Below are positions 17,785 to 26,291 of a stretch of DNA of 64,000 nt, piece by piece; positions within the stretch are counted from its first letter, which is position 1; each line of letters opens with the position of its first letter. Below the pieces are notes generated by a model. The model was not told where the DNA came from, searched no databases, and worked only from the letters and a program-made list of their open reading frames with translations. Source of the stretch: Nonomuraea jabiensis. GTDB taxonomy: Bacteria > Actinomycetota > Actinomycetes > Streptosporangiales > Streptosporangiaceae. The DNA is taken from NCBI RefSeq assembly GCF_014204795.1, contig NZ_JACHMB010000001.1, positions 124,001 to 188,000 on the forward strand, in the 5' to 3' direction. The position numbers and the translations under genes are program-made.

Positions 17785-18918
17785 CTATAGCGGCAGGGGG
17801 ATGCGGTCGAAGAACCAGTACAGGCTGACCGCCACGATGGGGACCGTGATCGCGGCCACCGCCCAGCGGGCCGCGGGCGTGCGGCGCAGCAGCGCCAGCA
17901 GCGGGAAGAGCACGGCGACGAGCACGAGCTGGGTCACCTCGATGCCGACGTTGAAGCTCAGGAGCGACAGGAGCAGCCCCCAGGACCCGCTCTCCTTGAT
18001 GTCCAGCGCGCCCGCGAAGCCCAGCCCGTGGATCAGGCCGAAGGCGAAGACGATCGGCAGCCGCCAGCGGCCCAGCTTGTCCTCGTCGCGGCCCAGGAGG
18101 TTGGCGACCGCCACGACGATGATCGACACCGCGATGACCGGCTCGACGATCGCTCCCGGAACGTCCACGATCCCCATCGCCGCCAGCAGGAACGTGATGC
18201 TGTGGGCGACGGTGAAGGCGGAGGCCGTGACGACCACGTCGCGCAGGCGGCGGGCCCCGATGACCAGGGCCACCAGGAAGAAGATGTGGTCGAGGCCGAA
18301 CAGCAGGTGCTCGGCGCCGAGCACGAAGAACTCCCCTATCTGGCTCGACGCCTGGTGTTCGCCGACCTTCACCGTCGGCGCCGTGGCCTCCAGCACGGCG
18401 GAGCCGCTCTCGCCGTCGAGCTCGTAGCGGACCATCGTCTTCGTGCTGTGGACGAAGCTCTCGGCGTCGGGGAACAGGGCGCTGGAGATCTCGTGCGCTC
18501 CCCCGCTCTCGCCCTGGCAGGCGTAGGCGTAGGTGAGCACGGCGAAGGCCGCCTTGCCGCGGACGCGTATGTCCGCGTCGCCGACCTGGGTGGGCGTGCA
18601 GGGCCTGCCGGCGTACGACACGGCGAAGCGGCGCGTGACATAGTCGGTCACGGCGTCGCGGTTGATCTTGAGCTGCCGGAGCTGCTCGGTCCGCTCCTTC
18701 GCGTCGTAGGCCTCGGCGTAGAGCCAGGCCGACTTCATGAGCAGGTCGTATTCGAGGTCGAGCACGGCCTTGGCGTCCAGGCCCGAGCCGGTCACCTCGG
18801 CGTGGGCGGTCGTGGTCGCGTCGTGCGCCGCCGCCGGGGCGGGACGCGCCAGGTCGGCCAGCACACCGCCGAGGACCAGGGCGAGGACGACCGCGGCCAG
18901 CCAGCGCATGCGGGGCAT
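17785..18918 (-). CDS. HupE/UreJ-type membrane protein (HupE_UreJ_2 family)
   Basis: A 377-residue protein. An N-terminal signal/anchor (WLAAVVLALVLGGVLADLA) is followed by an extracytoplasmic domain of about 170 residues containing two cysteines. Six or seven membrane helices fill the C-terminal half. The family signature is GAEHLLFGLDHIFFLVALV (about residues 203-221), with its conserved H and DH, and later GLIHGLGFAGAL. Relatives are proposed nickel/cobalt permeases or accessory proteins, but most are unassigned. The start at ATG 18918 has GGAG 9 bases upstream. It lies 71 bases after the metallophosphoesterase gene with a strong hairpin between, and may provide metal for it. Confidence 0.82.
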   Translation of the reverse strand: MPRMRWLAAVVLALVLGGVLADLARPAPAAAHDATTTAHAEVTGSGLDAKAVLDLEYDLLMKSAWLYAEAYDAKERTEQLRQLKINRDAVTDYVTRRFAVSYAGRPCTPTQVGDADIRVRGKAAFAVLTYAYACQGESGGAHEISSALFPDAESFVHSTKTMVRYELDGESGSAVLEATAPTVKVGEHQASSQIGEFFVLGAEHLLFGLDHIFFLVALVIGARRLRDVVVTASAFTVAHSITFLLAAMGIVDVPGAIVEPVIAVSIIVVAVANLLGRDEDKLGRWRLPIVFAFGLIHGLGFAGALDIKESGSWGLLLSLLSFNVGIEVTQLVLVAVLFPLLALLRRTPAARWAVAAITVPIVAVSLYWFFDRIPLPL

Positions 18919-18948
18919 GTCTCGTCTCTCCATGTGAGGGGATGAGGG

Positions 18949-18978
18949 CCGCCCCCCGGACCGGGGTCCGGGGGGCGG
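18949..18978 (-). terminator. GC-rich hairpin between metallophosphoesterase and HupE-like genes
   Basis: A perfect 13-bp inverted repeat (CCGCCCCCCGGAC and its complement) with a 4-base loop fills the gap between the phosphoesterase stop (18990) and the HupE-like start (18918). No T tract follows. It could end or attenuate transcription after the large gene, lowering HupE-like expression, or stabilise the upstream message. Confidence 0.65.
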
Positions 18979-18989
18979 CGGGGATGGGG

Positions 18990-21900
18990 TCAGCGGTTGA
19001 ACCAGTGGTACATGGGCGAGTCCGGGCCCCACTTGCCGGGGCGGCCGTGCTCGTCCCTGGTGACGAAGACGCTCGGCTCGGAGGCGGTCACGCCGCCGCC
19101 CGCGGAGCGCGCGGTGACGAACCAGGCGTAGGCCGTGTCGTCCTTGAGGTGCTTCCAGGTCACCGAGGCGACCTGGCCCGAGGTGACCGTGCTCTTGCCG
19201 ATGACCTTCGTCGGCTTGTAGATCGCCAGCGAGTCGGTCTGGAACGTCGTCGTACGGGAGGTGAGGTCGACCGGCAGCACCATGTTGTCCTCGAGCCCGT
19301 TGTAGCGGCGCAGCGGGTCGTACTCGTTGGCGCCGAACTCGTTGAGCAGCGGGGAGTAGGTGTCCACGCTCAGCTCCGCCCGCTTGACGTTGAACTGCAG
19401 CATGCGGAAGAAGCTCGCGCCGAACTGGAGCTGGTCCTGCGGGTTGTAGCCGCCGATCGCGGTCAGCCCGAGCCGGTCGGCCGACACCGTGTAGAACTGG
19501 TAGTCCGCCAGGAGCTCGACGACGCCGTTGCCGACCTGGCCCACCTTCGGCTTCACGTTGGTGCCCACGCCGTGCTCGTGACCGGCGAGGATGAGGAAGA
19601 CGTTGGGGTTCTTCTCGACCACCGTCTTGTACAGCATGGAGCCGTCGGGGGCCGCGAAACCGGCGCCGCGGCCGTCCGGGTTGGTGCTCGGCACGAGGTA
19701 GTCGTGCGAGAGCAGGATGCCGTTGCGGTTGGGGAACTTCTTGAAGACGGAGTCGGCCCACTCGGCCTCCTCCCGCGTCACGCCGTACGACAGGCCGACC
19801 ACGACGAAGTCCAGCCCACCCGCGGAGAACAGGTCGTAGTGGTTCTGGTTGTCGCCTTCCTTCCACGGGCCGCCGTACTTGGCGTGCTGCCAGCCCTGCG
19901 AGGCGCCCTGGTACCGGCCGGGGCCGTAGTACTTGTTGTAGATCGCCTCCGGCCCGTTCTCGGTGCCGGACTGGTTGTCGTGGTTGCCGGCGATCACGCC
20001 GTTCGGGATGCCCGCGTCGTCCAGCACCTTCTGCTGCTTCGAGGACACCTCGAACTCGCCGGTGACCTGCTGCTGGGTGGCCTCGTCGGCGGGCTTGCGG
20101 ATGTTGTTCTCGATGATGTCGCCGGTGTGCGCGACGTACGAGATCTTGCGCTGGTCCTTGTTGTCCTTGATCCAGTTGACGATGCCGGCGTAGGCGGACT
20201 CCCACACCGCGCGCTCCTCGGCGGTCTCCTGCTCCACCGCGCCCTCGGAGATGTACTGGGTGTCGGTGAAGTGGACGATCGAGAAGTCGTAGGAGGAGGG
20301 GTCGGCGAAGCCGTTCGGGTCGCCGGGGTCGATGTCGTCGGCGAACGGGTCCTCGCCCGTCACCATGACGTGGACCTGGTTCCTGTCGATGTAGTCGTCG
20401 TCGACGACGGCCGTGAGCACGGTCTTGCCCTCGGCGGCGCCGCGGGCGCTCGTCAGCAGCTCCCACGCCTTGGACGTGGTGTTCCACGCCCGCAGCCCCG
20501 CCAGGCGCTCGGGGTCGATGGCGCCCTCCCAGCGCAGGACCGGGGAGTCCACGTGACCCTGCACCTCGACGTCATAGCGCTGGTAGACGAGATCCTGCCC
20601 GGAGGGCGCGTCCAGCGTCCTGCCGTCGGCGGGCTCGAGCCCGTCGGTCCTGACGCGCTTCTCGCCCGGCACCCGCAGGGTCGTCGGGAGAGACTGCGTC
20701 GTGCCCTGGTACACCTGCTCCGGGGTGAGGATCTTCGCCTCGTTGAACGTGGCCGTCACCTGGCCGCCGTCGGGCTCGGCCACCTTGGCCGAGAGCGTGA
20801 CGGGGTCCGACACGTCGGTGGCCCCCCGCGCCGGGCTCAGCTCGGCCGGCGCGTCCGGGATGCCCGCGGACTCGAACACGACCTCGCGGGTCGTGGTGTT
20901 GCCGAGCCCGTCGGCGCCCGTCACGGCCAGCGTGTGCTTGCCTGCGCGCAGCCCCGGGCCCACCTGGGCCCCGAGCTCGATCGGCCGGCCGTCGAGCTTG
21001 ACGTCCGGCCCGGACACGACGCCGGAGGCGTCCTCCAGCTTGACGTCCAGCACGACCGAGGCGGTGATCTTCTCACCCTCGGCCGGGACGCTCCTGGCGA
21101 CCTTCGGCGCCGAGTTGTCGGTGATCAGGGTGCGGGTGGCGACCTCGCCGGTGGCCGACTCCGCGGCGAGCTTGTGCTTGCCGTCCTTGATGGCGGCGGT
21201 GTCGAGGTCCGCGCGCAGGCCGCGGGCCGGGGCGTCCACCAGGAACTCGAGGTCGATCTCGGTGAGCGGGTTGACGTTGTCGCCGCAGTTGCCGTCGCCC
21301 AGGCTGTACGAGGTCTTCAGCAGCTGCCCGGTCGCCGTGCCCTGCGCCGGGGTGAGCGCGATGTTCGAGATCGCGAAGTCGTCGCGGTTGCTGCCGCACG
21401 AGGTCGGGAAGGTGCCGGCCACGAAGTCGATCGTGTTCCAGCCGGGCACCAGGAACTCGTTCGGGATCGTGAAGTCGACGCGCTTGCTCACGAAGTCGCC
21501 GTCGAGCACGACCTTCTGGCCGTTGACGAGCAGGAAGTTCTGGTAGCGCGCCTCGATCGAGTTGCTGCCCACGTTGAAGCTGAAGGTCGCCACGCCCGAG
21601 CCGAGCGTCTCGATGACCTGGACGGCCGGAGCGTCGATCTTGTAGCGCAGCTCGGCCTCGCGCAGGAGGGTCTGGCTGCTGCCGCAGGTGCCGTCGCCCA
21701 TCTCGTACGACGGCTTGAGGTCCTGGCCGGTCACGGTGGCGCCGTCGAGGGCGAGCTCGAGGTTCGTGATCGTGAAGTCGTCGCGGTTGTTGCCGCAGGT
21801 CTCCTTGGCGTCGCCGGTGACGACCTTGATCGTGTTGTCGCCGGGCACCAGGAACTTGGCCGGGACCGCGATGGTCACCCGCCGGCTCGCCCAGGTGCCG

Positions 21901-22955
21901 CCCAGGTCGATGCGCTTGCCGTTGACGAGGAGGAAGTCGTCGTACTTGTCCTCGATCCCGTCCGCGCCCACGTCGAAGCTGAGCATCGCGGCGCCGTTGC
22001 CCAGCGTGGGCTTCGTGACGGGCTTCTCGCCGTCCACGGTGAGCGACTTGACGCCGCCTCCGCTGTTCGCCGGGACGTTCGCGAAGACCGGCTTGGTGCC
22101 CGCCACGAGCGTGCCGTCCGTCGGCAGCAGGCGCGGCGCCCCGGCAGGGGCGTTGTTCACGGTCACGGTGTTCTTGACGGTCACGCCGGCCGCGGTCGTG
22201 GCGGTGATGGTGTGCTCGCCGTTGGACAGCGTCGTGGTGTCCAGGTCCGCGGCGAGGCCCGTGGTGCCCTGCGGTTCGCCCTGGACGAAGAACTTGAGCG
22301 TGGCGCGCTTCAGCAGCGTGGTGTTCGTGCCGCAGCTGCCGTCGCCGAAGGAGAGGGTGTACGGGTTGTCCTCGCCGTCCGCGACCTCGCCGAGGAGTTC
22401 GAGGCCCACGTCGGACAGCACGAAGTCGTCGTAGTTCGTGCCGCACGAGGACGGGATCGCGCCGACGACGATCTCGACGGTGTTCTCTCCCTTGACGAGG
22501 CGCTCGTTCGGGATGTCGATGGTCGCGCGCTCGTTGACGAAGTTGCCGATTTCGCTGCGGTACTCGCCGTTGACGAGCACGTAGCTGTGGTACTGCGCCT
22601 CCGTCGAGTTCGAGCCCACGTCGAAGCGGAGCTTGGAGACGCCGACCGTACGGGTGGCGTTGAGCGCGGTGTCGTCGACGGCGAGCTTCGTGACGCTGTC
22701 ACCGGCCGCGGTCGGGACCGCCGCGACCTTCGCCGTGCCCTCCAGGTACGAACCGGTGGCCGGGGTGAGCGTCGGAGGGCTCGGGACGGCGGTGGTCGTC
22801 GGCGTGGGGCTGGGCCGACCCCGGTCCTGTTCCGCCGGCGCCGGGTCGGCGTACGCGGCCGTGACGAAGCTGCTCACCAGCAGCGTCGCGATCGAGGCGG
22901 CCAGGGCGAAACGCGCCCGGCCGCCTAAACCGCGCAATGACTTTCGTGCTGCCAT
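18990..22955 (-). CDS. Large secreted metallophosphoesterase with three repeat modules
   Basis: A 1321-residue exported protein with a signal peptide (ARFALAASIATLLVSSFVTA, cleaved near AYA-DPA) and a short Pro/Thr linker. Three related modules follow, each carrying a CG[TNS]N[YR]DDF block (about residues 172, 385 and 518) and a later D(G/N)xCG block. Ig-like/cadherin-like segments come next (about 620-800). The calcineurin-like phosphoesterase domain (about 885-1190) has DTQY, HTGDIIENN, AGNHDN, LLSHDY and AGHEHG, giving the dinuclear-metal ligands. A fibronectin-type tail ends the protein. Start ATG 22955 has AAGGGA upstream. Likely hydrolyses phosphate esters outside the cell. The modules may bind glycans or phosphate polymers (inference). 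Confidence 0.88.
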   Translation of the reverse strand: MAARKSLRGLGGRARFALAASIATLLVSSFVTAAYADPAPAEQDRGRPSPTPTTTAVPSPPTLTPATGSYLEGTAKVAAVPTAAGDSVTKLAVDDTALNATRTVGVSKLRFDVGSNSTEAQYHSYVLVNGEYRSEIGNFVNERATIDIPNERLVKGENTVEIVVGAIPSSCGTNYDDFVLSDVGLELLGEVADGEDNPYTLSFGDGSCGTNTTLLKRATLKFFVQGEPQGTTGLAADLDTTTLSNGEHTITATTAAGVTVKNTVTVNNAPAGAPRLLPTDGTLVAGTKPVFANVPANSGGGVKSLTVDGEKPVTKPTLGNGAAMLSFDVGADGIEDKYDDFLLVNGKRIDLGGTWASRRVTIAVPAKFLVPGDNTIKVVTGDAKETCGNNRDDFTITNLELALDGATVTGQDLKPSYEMGDGTCGSSQTLLREAELRYKIDAPAVQVIETLGSGVATFSFNVGSNSIEARYQNFLLVNGQKVVLDGDFVSKRVDFTIPNEFLVPGWNTIDFVAGTFPTSCGSNRDDFAISNIALTPAQGTATGQLLKTSYSLGDGNCGDNVNPLTEIDLEFLVDAPARGLRADLDTAAIKDGKHKLAAESATGEVATRTLITDNSAPKVARSVPAEGEKITASVVLDVKLEDASGVVSGPDVKLDGRPIELGAQVGPGLRAGKHTLAVTGADGLGNTTTREVVFESAGIPDAPAELSPARGATDVSDPVTLSAKVAEPDGGQVTATFNEAKILTPEQVYQGTTQSLPTTLRVPGEKRVRTDGLEPADGRTLDAPSGQDLVYQRYDVEVQGHVDSPVLRWEGAIDPERLAGLRAWNTTSKAWELLTSARGAAEGKTVLTAVVDDDYIDRNQVHVMVTGEDPFADDIDPGDPNGFADPSSYDFSIVHFTDTQYISEGAVEQETAEERAVWESAYAGIVNWIKDNKDQRKISYVAHTGDIIENNIRKPADEATQQQVTGEFEVSSKQQKVLDDAGIPNGVIAGNHDNQSGTENGPEAIYNKYYGPGRYQGASQGWQHAKYGGPWKEGDNQNHYDLFSAGGLDFVVVGLSYGVTREEAEWADSVFKKFPNRNGILLSHDYLVPSTNPDGRGAGFAAPDGSMLYKTVVEKNPNVFLILAGHEHGVGTNVKPKVGQVGNGVVELLADYQFYTVSADRLGLTAIGGYNPQDQLQFGASFFRMLQFNVKRAELSVDTYSPLLNEFGANEYDPLRRYNGLEDNMVLPVDLTSRTTTFQTDSLAIYKPTKVIGKSTVTSGQVASVTWKHLKDDTAYAWFVTARSAGGGVTASEPSVFVTRDEHGRPGKWGPDSPMYHWFNR

Positions 22956-23024
22956 CGGCAGTCCCTTCTTATGTGCATAAGCCCCCCATAAGGCGGCTTG
23001 CTCTCGCGCGGACACATTGGAGCG

Positions 23025-23068
23025 CACGAGTGAACGGTGTGCATAGAGAGGCTGAAGGGACGATAAAC
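23025..23068 (-). promoter_or_regulatory. Possible degenerate PHO-box-like direct repeats upstream of the phosphoesterase
   Basis: On the minus strand, four consecutive 11-bp units read GTTTATCGTCC, CTTCAGCCTCT, CTATGCACACC and GTTCACTCGTG. Units 1, 2 and 4 resemble the GTTCAYY core of actinobacterial PhoP boxes; unit 3 does not. The block lies about 70-115 bases before the start codon, the right distance for activator binding. The match is partial, so this is only a candidate. Confidence 0.25.
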
Positions 23069-23132
23069 GGTTGCGTCATTCTGGTCATCCGTCACAAATA
23101 GGTCTCAATGGGCGCGTACCGGAAGATTGGGA

Positions 23133-23139
23133 TGTCACA
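23133..23139 (+). promoter_or_regulatory. TGTCACA element upstream of the ECF41 sigma gene
   Basis: TGTCACA is the -35 motif reported for ECF41-group sigma factors, normally with CGTC about 16 bases downstream. Here position 16 onward reads GGCTC, so the -10 half does not match well. Location (about 55-60 bases before the start codon) fits an autoregulated promoter. Confidence 0.35.
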
Positions 23140-23193
23140 CCACGGCCCTCTCAAGGGCTCTAAGAGCAGCAGTCACACGCATAGGGGGGATCC

Positions 23194-24099
23194 GTGATGT
23201 CCGATGTCACCCAGGTGTTCGCCGGCCACCGCGAACTGCTGTTCTCCATCGTCTACAACATGCTGGGCAGCGTCACCGACACCGAGGACGTGCTGCAGGA
23301 GACCTGGCTGGCGTGGGCGTCCCGGGATCCGGACGAGATCGGCCATCCGCGCGCCTACCTCGTACGCGTCGCAGTGAACCAGGCGCTCGCCCACCAGGGC
23401 GCCCTGCGCCGGCGCCGCGAGACCTACGTCGGGCCCTGGCTGCCCGAACCCCTCGTCACCTCACCCGACGCCGCCGACCACGCCGTACGGACCGACACGC
23501 TCTCGCTCGCGCTGCTGGTGGTGCTGGAGACGCTCACGCCGCTGGAACGGGCGGTGTTCATCCTGCACGAGGTGTTCGCCTACGCCCACACCGAGATCGC
23601 CCCCATGATCGGCCGCAGCCCCGCCGCGGTGCGGCAGCTCGCCCACCGCGCCCGCGAACACGTCCAGGCCCGCCGCCCCCGTACCCAGGTCGACCCGCGC
23701 CTCCAGCGGCAGGTGACCGAGCGGTTCGTGGCCGCGACCTTCGGCGGCGACCTGGAGGGGCTGATGGAACTGCTGGCGCCGGACGTGACGCTGTGGACCG
23801 ACGGCGGCGGCAAGTCGAACGCCGGCGGCCCGCGTCCCATCCGCGGCCGCGACAACGTCTCCCGCGTGCTCGTCTCCCGCGCCGCCCAGCCCCTCGACGG
23901 GCTGGACATCCAGTACCGCGAGGTCAACGGCGACCCCTGCGCGGTGCTGTTCGTGGAGAACGCCCCGTACGCCGTCATGGTCGTGGACATGACGCCCGAC
24001 GGCTCCCAGATCAAGGACGTCTACACCGTCAGCAACCCCGACAAGCTCACTCACGTCCCCGAGAAGTCCCGGACGCGGCGGGGCAGCGGGCCGAGGTGA
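23194..24099 (+). CDS. sigJ: ECF41-type RNA polymerase sigma factor (SigJ-like) with SnoaL-like C-terminal extension
   Basis: A 301-residue sigma factor. Region 2 (FAGHRELLFSIVYNMLGSVTD, DTEDVLQETWLAWAS) and region 4 (LTPLERAVFILHEVFAYAHT ... RSPAAVRQLAHRARE) span about residues 8-165. A C-terminal NTF2/SnoaL-like domain follows with the two ECF41 hallmarks: WTDGGGK (D203-K207) and NPDKL (about 279-283). In ECF41 proteins this extension controls sigma activity in cis, replacing a classic anti-sigma factor. GTG 23194 and ATG 23197 are both possible starts after a G6 ribosome site. ECF41 genes usually sit beside a COE gene (carboxymuconolactone decarboxylase, oxidoreductase or epimerase); the SDR gene nearby could fill that role. 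Confidence 0.92.
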   Translation: MMSDVTQVFAGHRELLFSIVYNMLGSVTDTEDVLQETWLAWASRDPDEIGHPRAYLVRVAVNQALAHQGALRRRRETYVGPWLPEPLVTSPDAADHAVRTDTLSLALLVVLETLTPLERAVFILHEVFAYAHTEIAPMIGRSPAAVRQLAHRAREHVQARRPRTQVDPRLQRQVTERFVAATFGGDLEGLMELLAPDVTLWTDGGGKSNAGGPRPIRGRDNVSRVLVSRAAQPLDGLDIQYREVNGDPCAVLFVENAPYAVMVVDMTPDGSQIKDVYTVSNPDKLTHVPEKSRTRRGSGPR

Positions 24100-24447
24100 T
24101 GGGGGAAACGGTGGCGCAGCACGCCGGTCGCGGCGGCGGCCGGCGCGACGAGGGCGGCGCCGACGAGGTGGTGCGCGTGGCCGCGAAGACCGGTGAGCAG
24201 GGCGTCGGCGGCGATGACGAAGATCAGCGCGCTCGCGATCCCGGTGACCAGCCGGAGCGACGACCAGAGCGCGCCGACGTGCGTGCCGCGGGGACAGCCC
24301 GGCCTGCGCGTGCATCATCGGCAGGATCGGGGTGTAGGCGAAGCGGCCGACACCCATGCCCGCCGCACCCTGCCTGACGATCCGCCAGGGCCGATCCGCC
24401 CGGGGCGCCTCGCCGCCGTCCGTGCCGCGCTCTCGTACGGAGGTCAA
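24096..24447 (-). pseudogene. Decayed YbfB/YjiJ-type MFS transporter with internal deletion
   Basis: The minus strand starts (TTG 24447) with RIVRQGAAGMGVGRFAYTPI and LPMMHAQAGLS, the usual N-terminal helix of YbfB/YjiJ-like MFS permeases. Near 24290-24300 the homologous reading jumps to another frame: HVGALWSSLRLVTGIASAL, IFVIAADALLTGLRGHAHHL, which is helix 4 of the same family. About 45 residues (helices 2-3) are missing at the junction, the frame changes, and the C-terminal two thirds are gone. The relic ends against the 3' end of the sigma gene. It is a pseudogene, not a short functional protein. It belonged beside the SDR gene on the same strand. Confidence 0.75.
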
Positions 24448-24497
24448 CCTTCGCCTTTCGTTCGGCCGGCGGGAGCGGGCGCACCCGGTGGCAGGAC

Positions 24498-25205
24498 TCA
24501 GTGACCGGCGCTCTGGCCGCCGTCGACGTGCAGGATCTCGCCGGTGACGAACGAGGCCGTCTCCAGGTAGACGATCGCGTCGACGATGTCGCCAACCTCG
24601 CCCATCCGGCCCACGGGGTGCAGGCCGGCGAGGAAGTCGTGGGTCTCCCCCGGGTGCATCGGCGTACGGACGACGCCGGGCGCGACCGCGTTGACCCGGA
24701 TGCCCCGGGAGGCGTACTCGATGGCCAGCGACTTGGTGACCGAGTTGAGGCCGCCCTTGGTCAGCGCCGCCAGCGCGGACGGCACGCGGCTGTCGGCGTA
24801 CTCGGCCAGGGTGGTCGTGATGTTGACCACGTGCCCGCCGCCCTGGGCGAGCATGGCGTCGATGGCCCGCTGGGAGATCTCGAAGAACCCGCGCAGGTTG
24901 ACCCCCGTCACCAGCTCGTAGTCCTCGTCGGTGTAGTCGGTGAACGGCTTGCCCACGAAGACGCCGGCGTTGTTGATCAGCGTGTCGACCCGGCCGTACG
25001 CCTCCAGCGCCTGCTCGATGACGCGCCTGCCGACGGACGGGACGGCGATGTCACCGGCGATGGTCCGCACCAGGGGGTCGTCGGAGGGCGCGATCGATCG
25101 GGAGTTCGCGACGACCGCGTAGCCGAGCTTGCGGTAGGCGGTCACCAGCCCCGCGCCGATGCCCTGGGACGCGCCGGTGATCACGGCGACTCTGTGCGTG
25201 CTCAT
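24498..25205 (-). CDS. SDR-family oxidoreductase lacking the canonical YxxxK tyrosine
   Basis: A 235-residue short-chain dehydrogenase/reductase. The nucleotide loop TGASQGIG (about residues 11-18), the NNAG motif and the C-terminal DGGQSAGH are normal. In the active site, the segment normally reading YxxxK is ALAALTKGG: the lysine is present but the position four before it is alanine, and the upstream serine position reads NITTT. The enzyme may use another residue or act on an unusual substrate; a subgroup of actinobacterial and proteobacterial SDRs appears to share this form (recollection, not checked). Divergent from a decayed LysR gene and beside a decayed MFS gene. Confidence 0.82.
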   Translation of the reverse strand: MSTHRVAVITGASQGIGAGLVTAYRKLGYAVVANSRSIAPSDDPLVRTIAGDIAVPSVGRRVIEQALEAYGRVDTLINNAGVFVGKPFTDYTDEDYELVTGVNLRGFFEISQRAIDAMLAQGGGHVVNITTTLAEYADSRVPSALAALTKGGLNSVTKSLAIEYASRGIRVNAVAPGVVRTPMHPGETHDFLAGLHPVGRMGEVGDIVDAIVYLETASFVTGEILHVDGGQSAGH

Positions 25206-25391
25206 GGGTTGCTCTTCTCATAAGGATTGAGGCCATACGTCCGGGCCTCGATCAGCGCGGCCGGTCAGCGAACGGGGCGGACCGGCACCGCGCGGTCATG
25301 GTTCAAGCTTGCGCCGGCCGGGCGCGATCCCGCCACGACCGGTTGGCTCCCTGTTGTCAGGCTGCGCCTCCCCGCGCACTACCCTGGGCGA

Positions 25392-26208
25392 ATGGAGCTA
25401 CGCCGGCTGCGATATTTCGTCGCGGTGGCCGAGGAGCTGCATTTCGGCCGGGCCGCGCTCCGGCTGCGCATCGCCGGCCCGTCGCTCTCCCAGCAGATCA
25501 AGGCCCTGGAGCGGGACCTGGGCGTACACCTGTTCGACCGGGACCGCCGTTCGGTCGCGCTCACCCCCTCGGGGCAGGCGCTGCTTCCCCAGGTCAGGGC
25601 GCTGCTGGGCCAGGCCGAGGAGCTGCGCCGCGTCCGGCATGGCCGCCACCGAGCCGGTCCGGCTCGGCTACGTCAGCTGGCGCCCGCCCGACCTGACCAT
25701 CTGCTGGGTGCGGGCCGACGACCTGGCCGCCCACGGCCTGGAGGCCCGGCTGATCGGCGCCGACCGGCTCTTCGCGGTCTCCACGGGCACCGGCACGTCC
25801 GCGGTCCCGGCCAAGGACACGTCGGTGCTGGTGGACGCCGACACCGCCACCTGGGACTCGTGGAACCGCTATGCCGAGGAGTTCGCCCGCGACACCGGTG
25901 CCCGCGTCGTACGCGTCGACGACGGCGGCATCATCGGGCCGGCCTTCTTCGACCACGTACGGCGACTGCGCCGGCCCGTCGTCAACTCGCCGAAGGGCCA
26001 GACCGCGCCGGTGCCGCCGGACCTCGCCCGGCGGCCGGTGGTCGACCCGGCGCCGTACTGGACCTGGGCCCTGGTGTCCCGGCGGGACGAGACCCGCATG
26101 GCCGTACGGGCCGCCGTCGAGGCCCTGACCCGGGACGTCGGCGGGCTCGGCCTGGACGCCGAGGCGGCCTGGCTGCCGGCCGGCGACCCGTTCCGCACCG
26201 CCGGATGA
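25392..26208 (+). pseudogene. Decayed LysR-family regulator (frameshift plus internal deletion)
   Basis: ATG 25392 begins a normal LysR winged helix: [56 protein letters not shown]. Around 25640 the homology shifts to the +1 frame: [16 protein letters not shown], then [20 protein letters not shown], and later [18 protein letters not shown] and [18 protein letters not shown] to a stop at 26208. Between PPDLT and ICWVR about 40 residues usual for this family are absent. So at least two lesions inactivate it. TACCCT lies 6 nt before the ATG (leaderless promoter remnant). It is divergent from the SDR gene, which it probably once controlled. Confidence 0.8.
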
Positions 26209-26291
26209 CGCGACGCCGGTCGGCCTGACGCGGGTCAGCGCGATGCCGGCCGGCGTGGCGCGGGTCAGCATGGCGCGGGTCAGCGTGGCGC

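Noticed and set aside
18942..22928. 1328-codon plus-strand open frame across the phosphoesterase gene
   Set aside because: It is Arg/Val/His-rich low-complexity sequence, the exact antisense of the metallophosphoesterase, whose signal peptide and metal motifs are clear.
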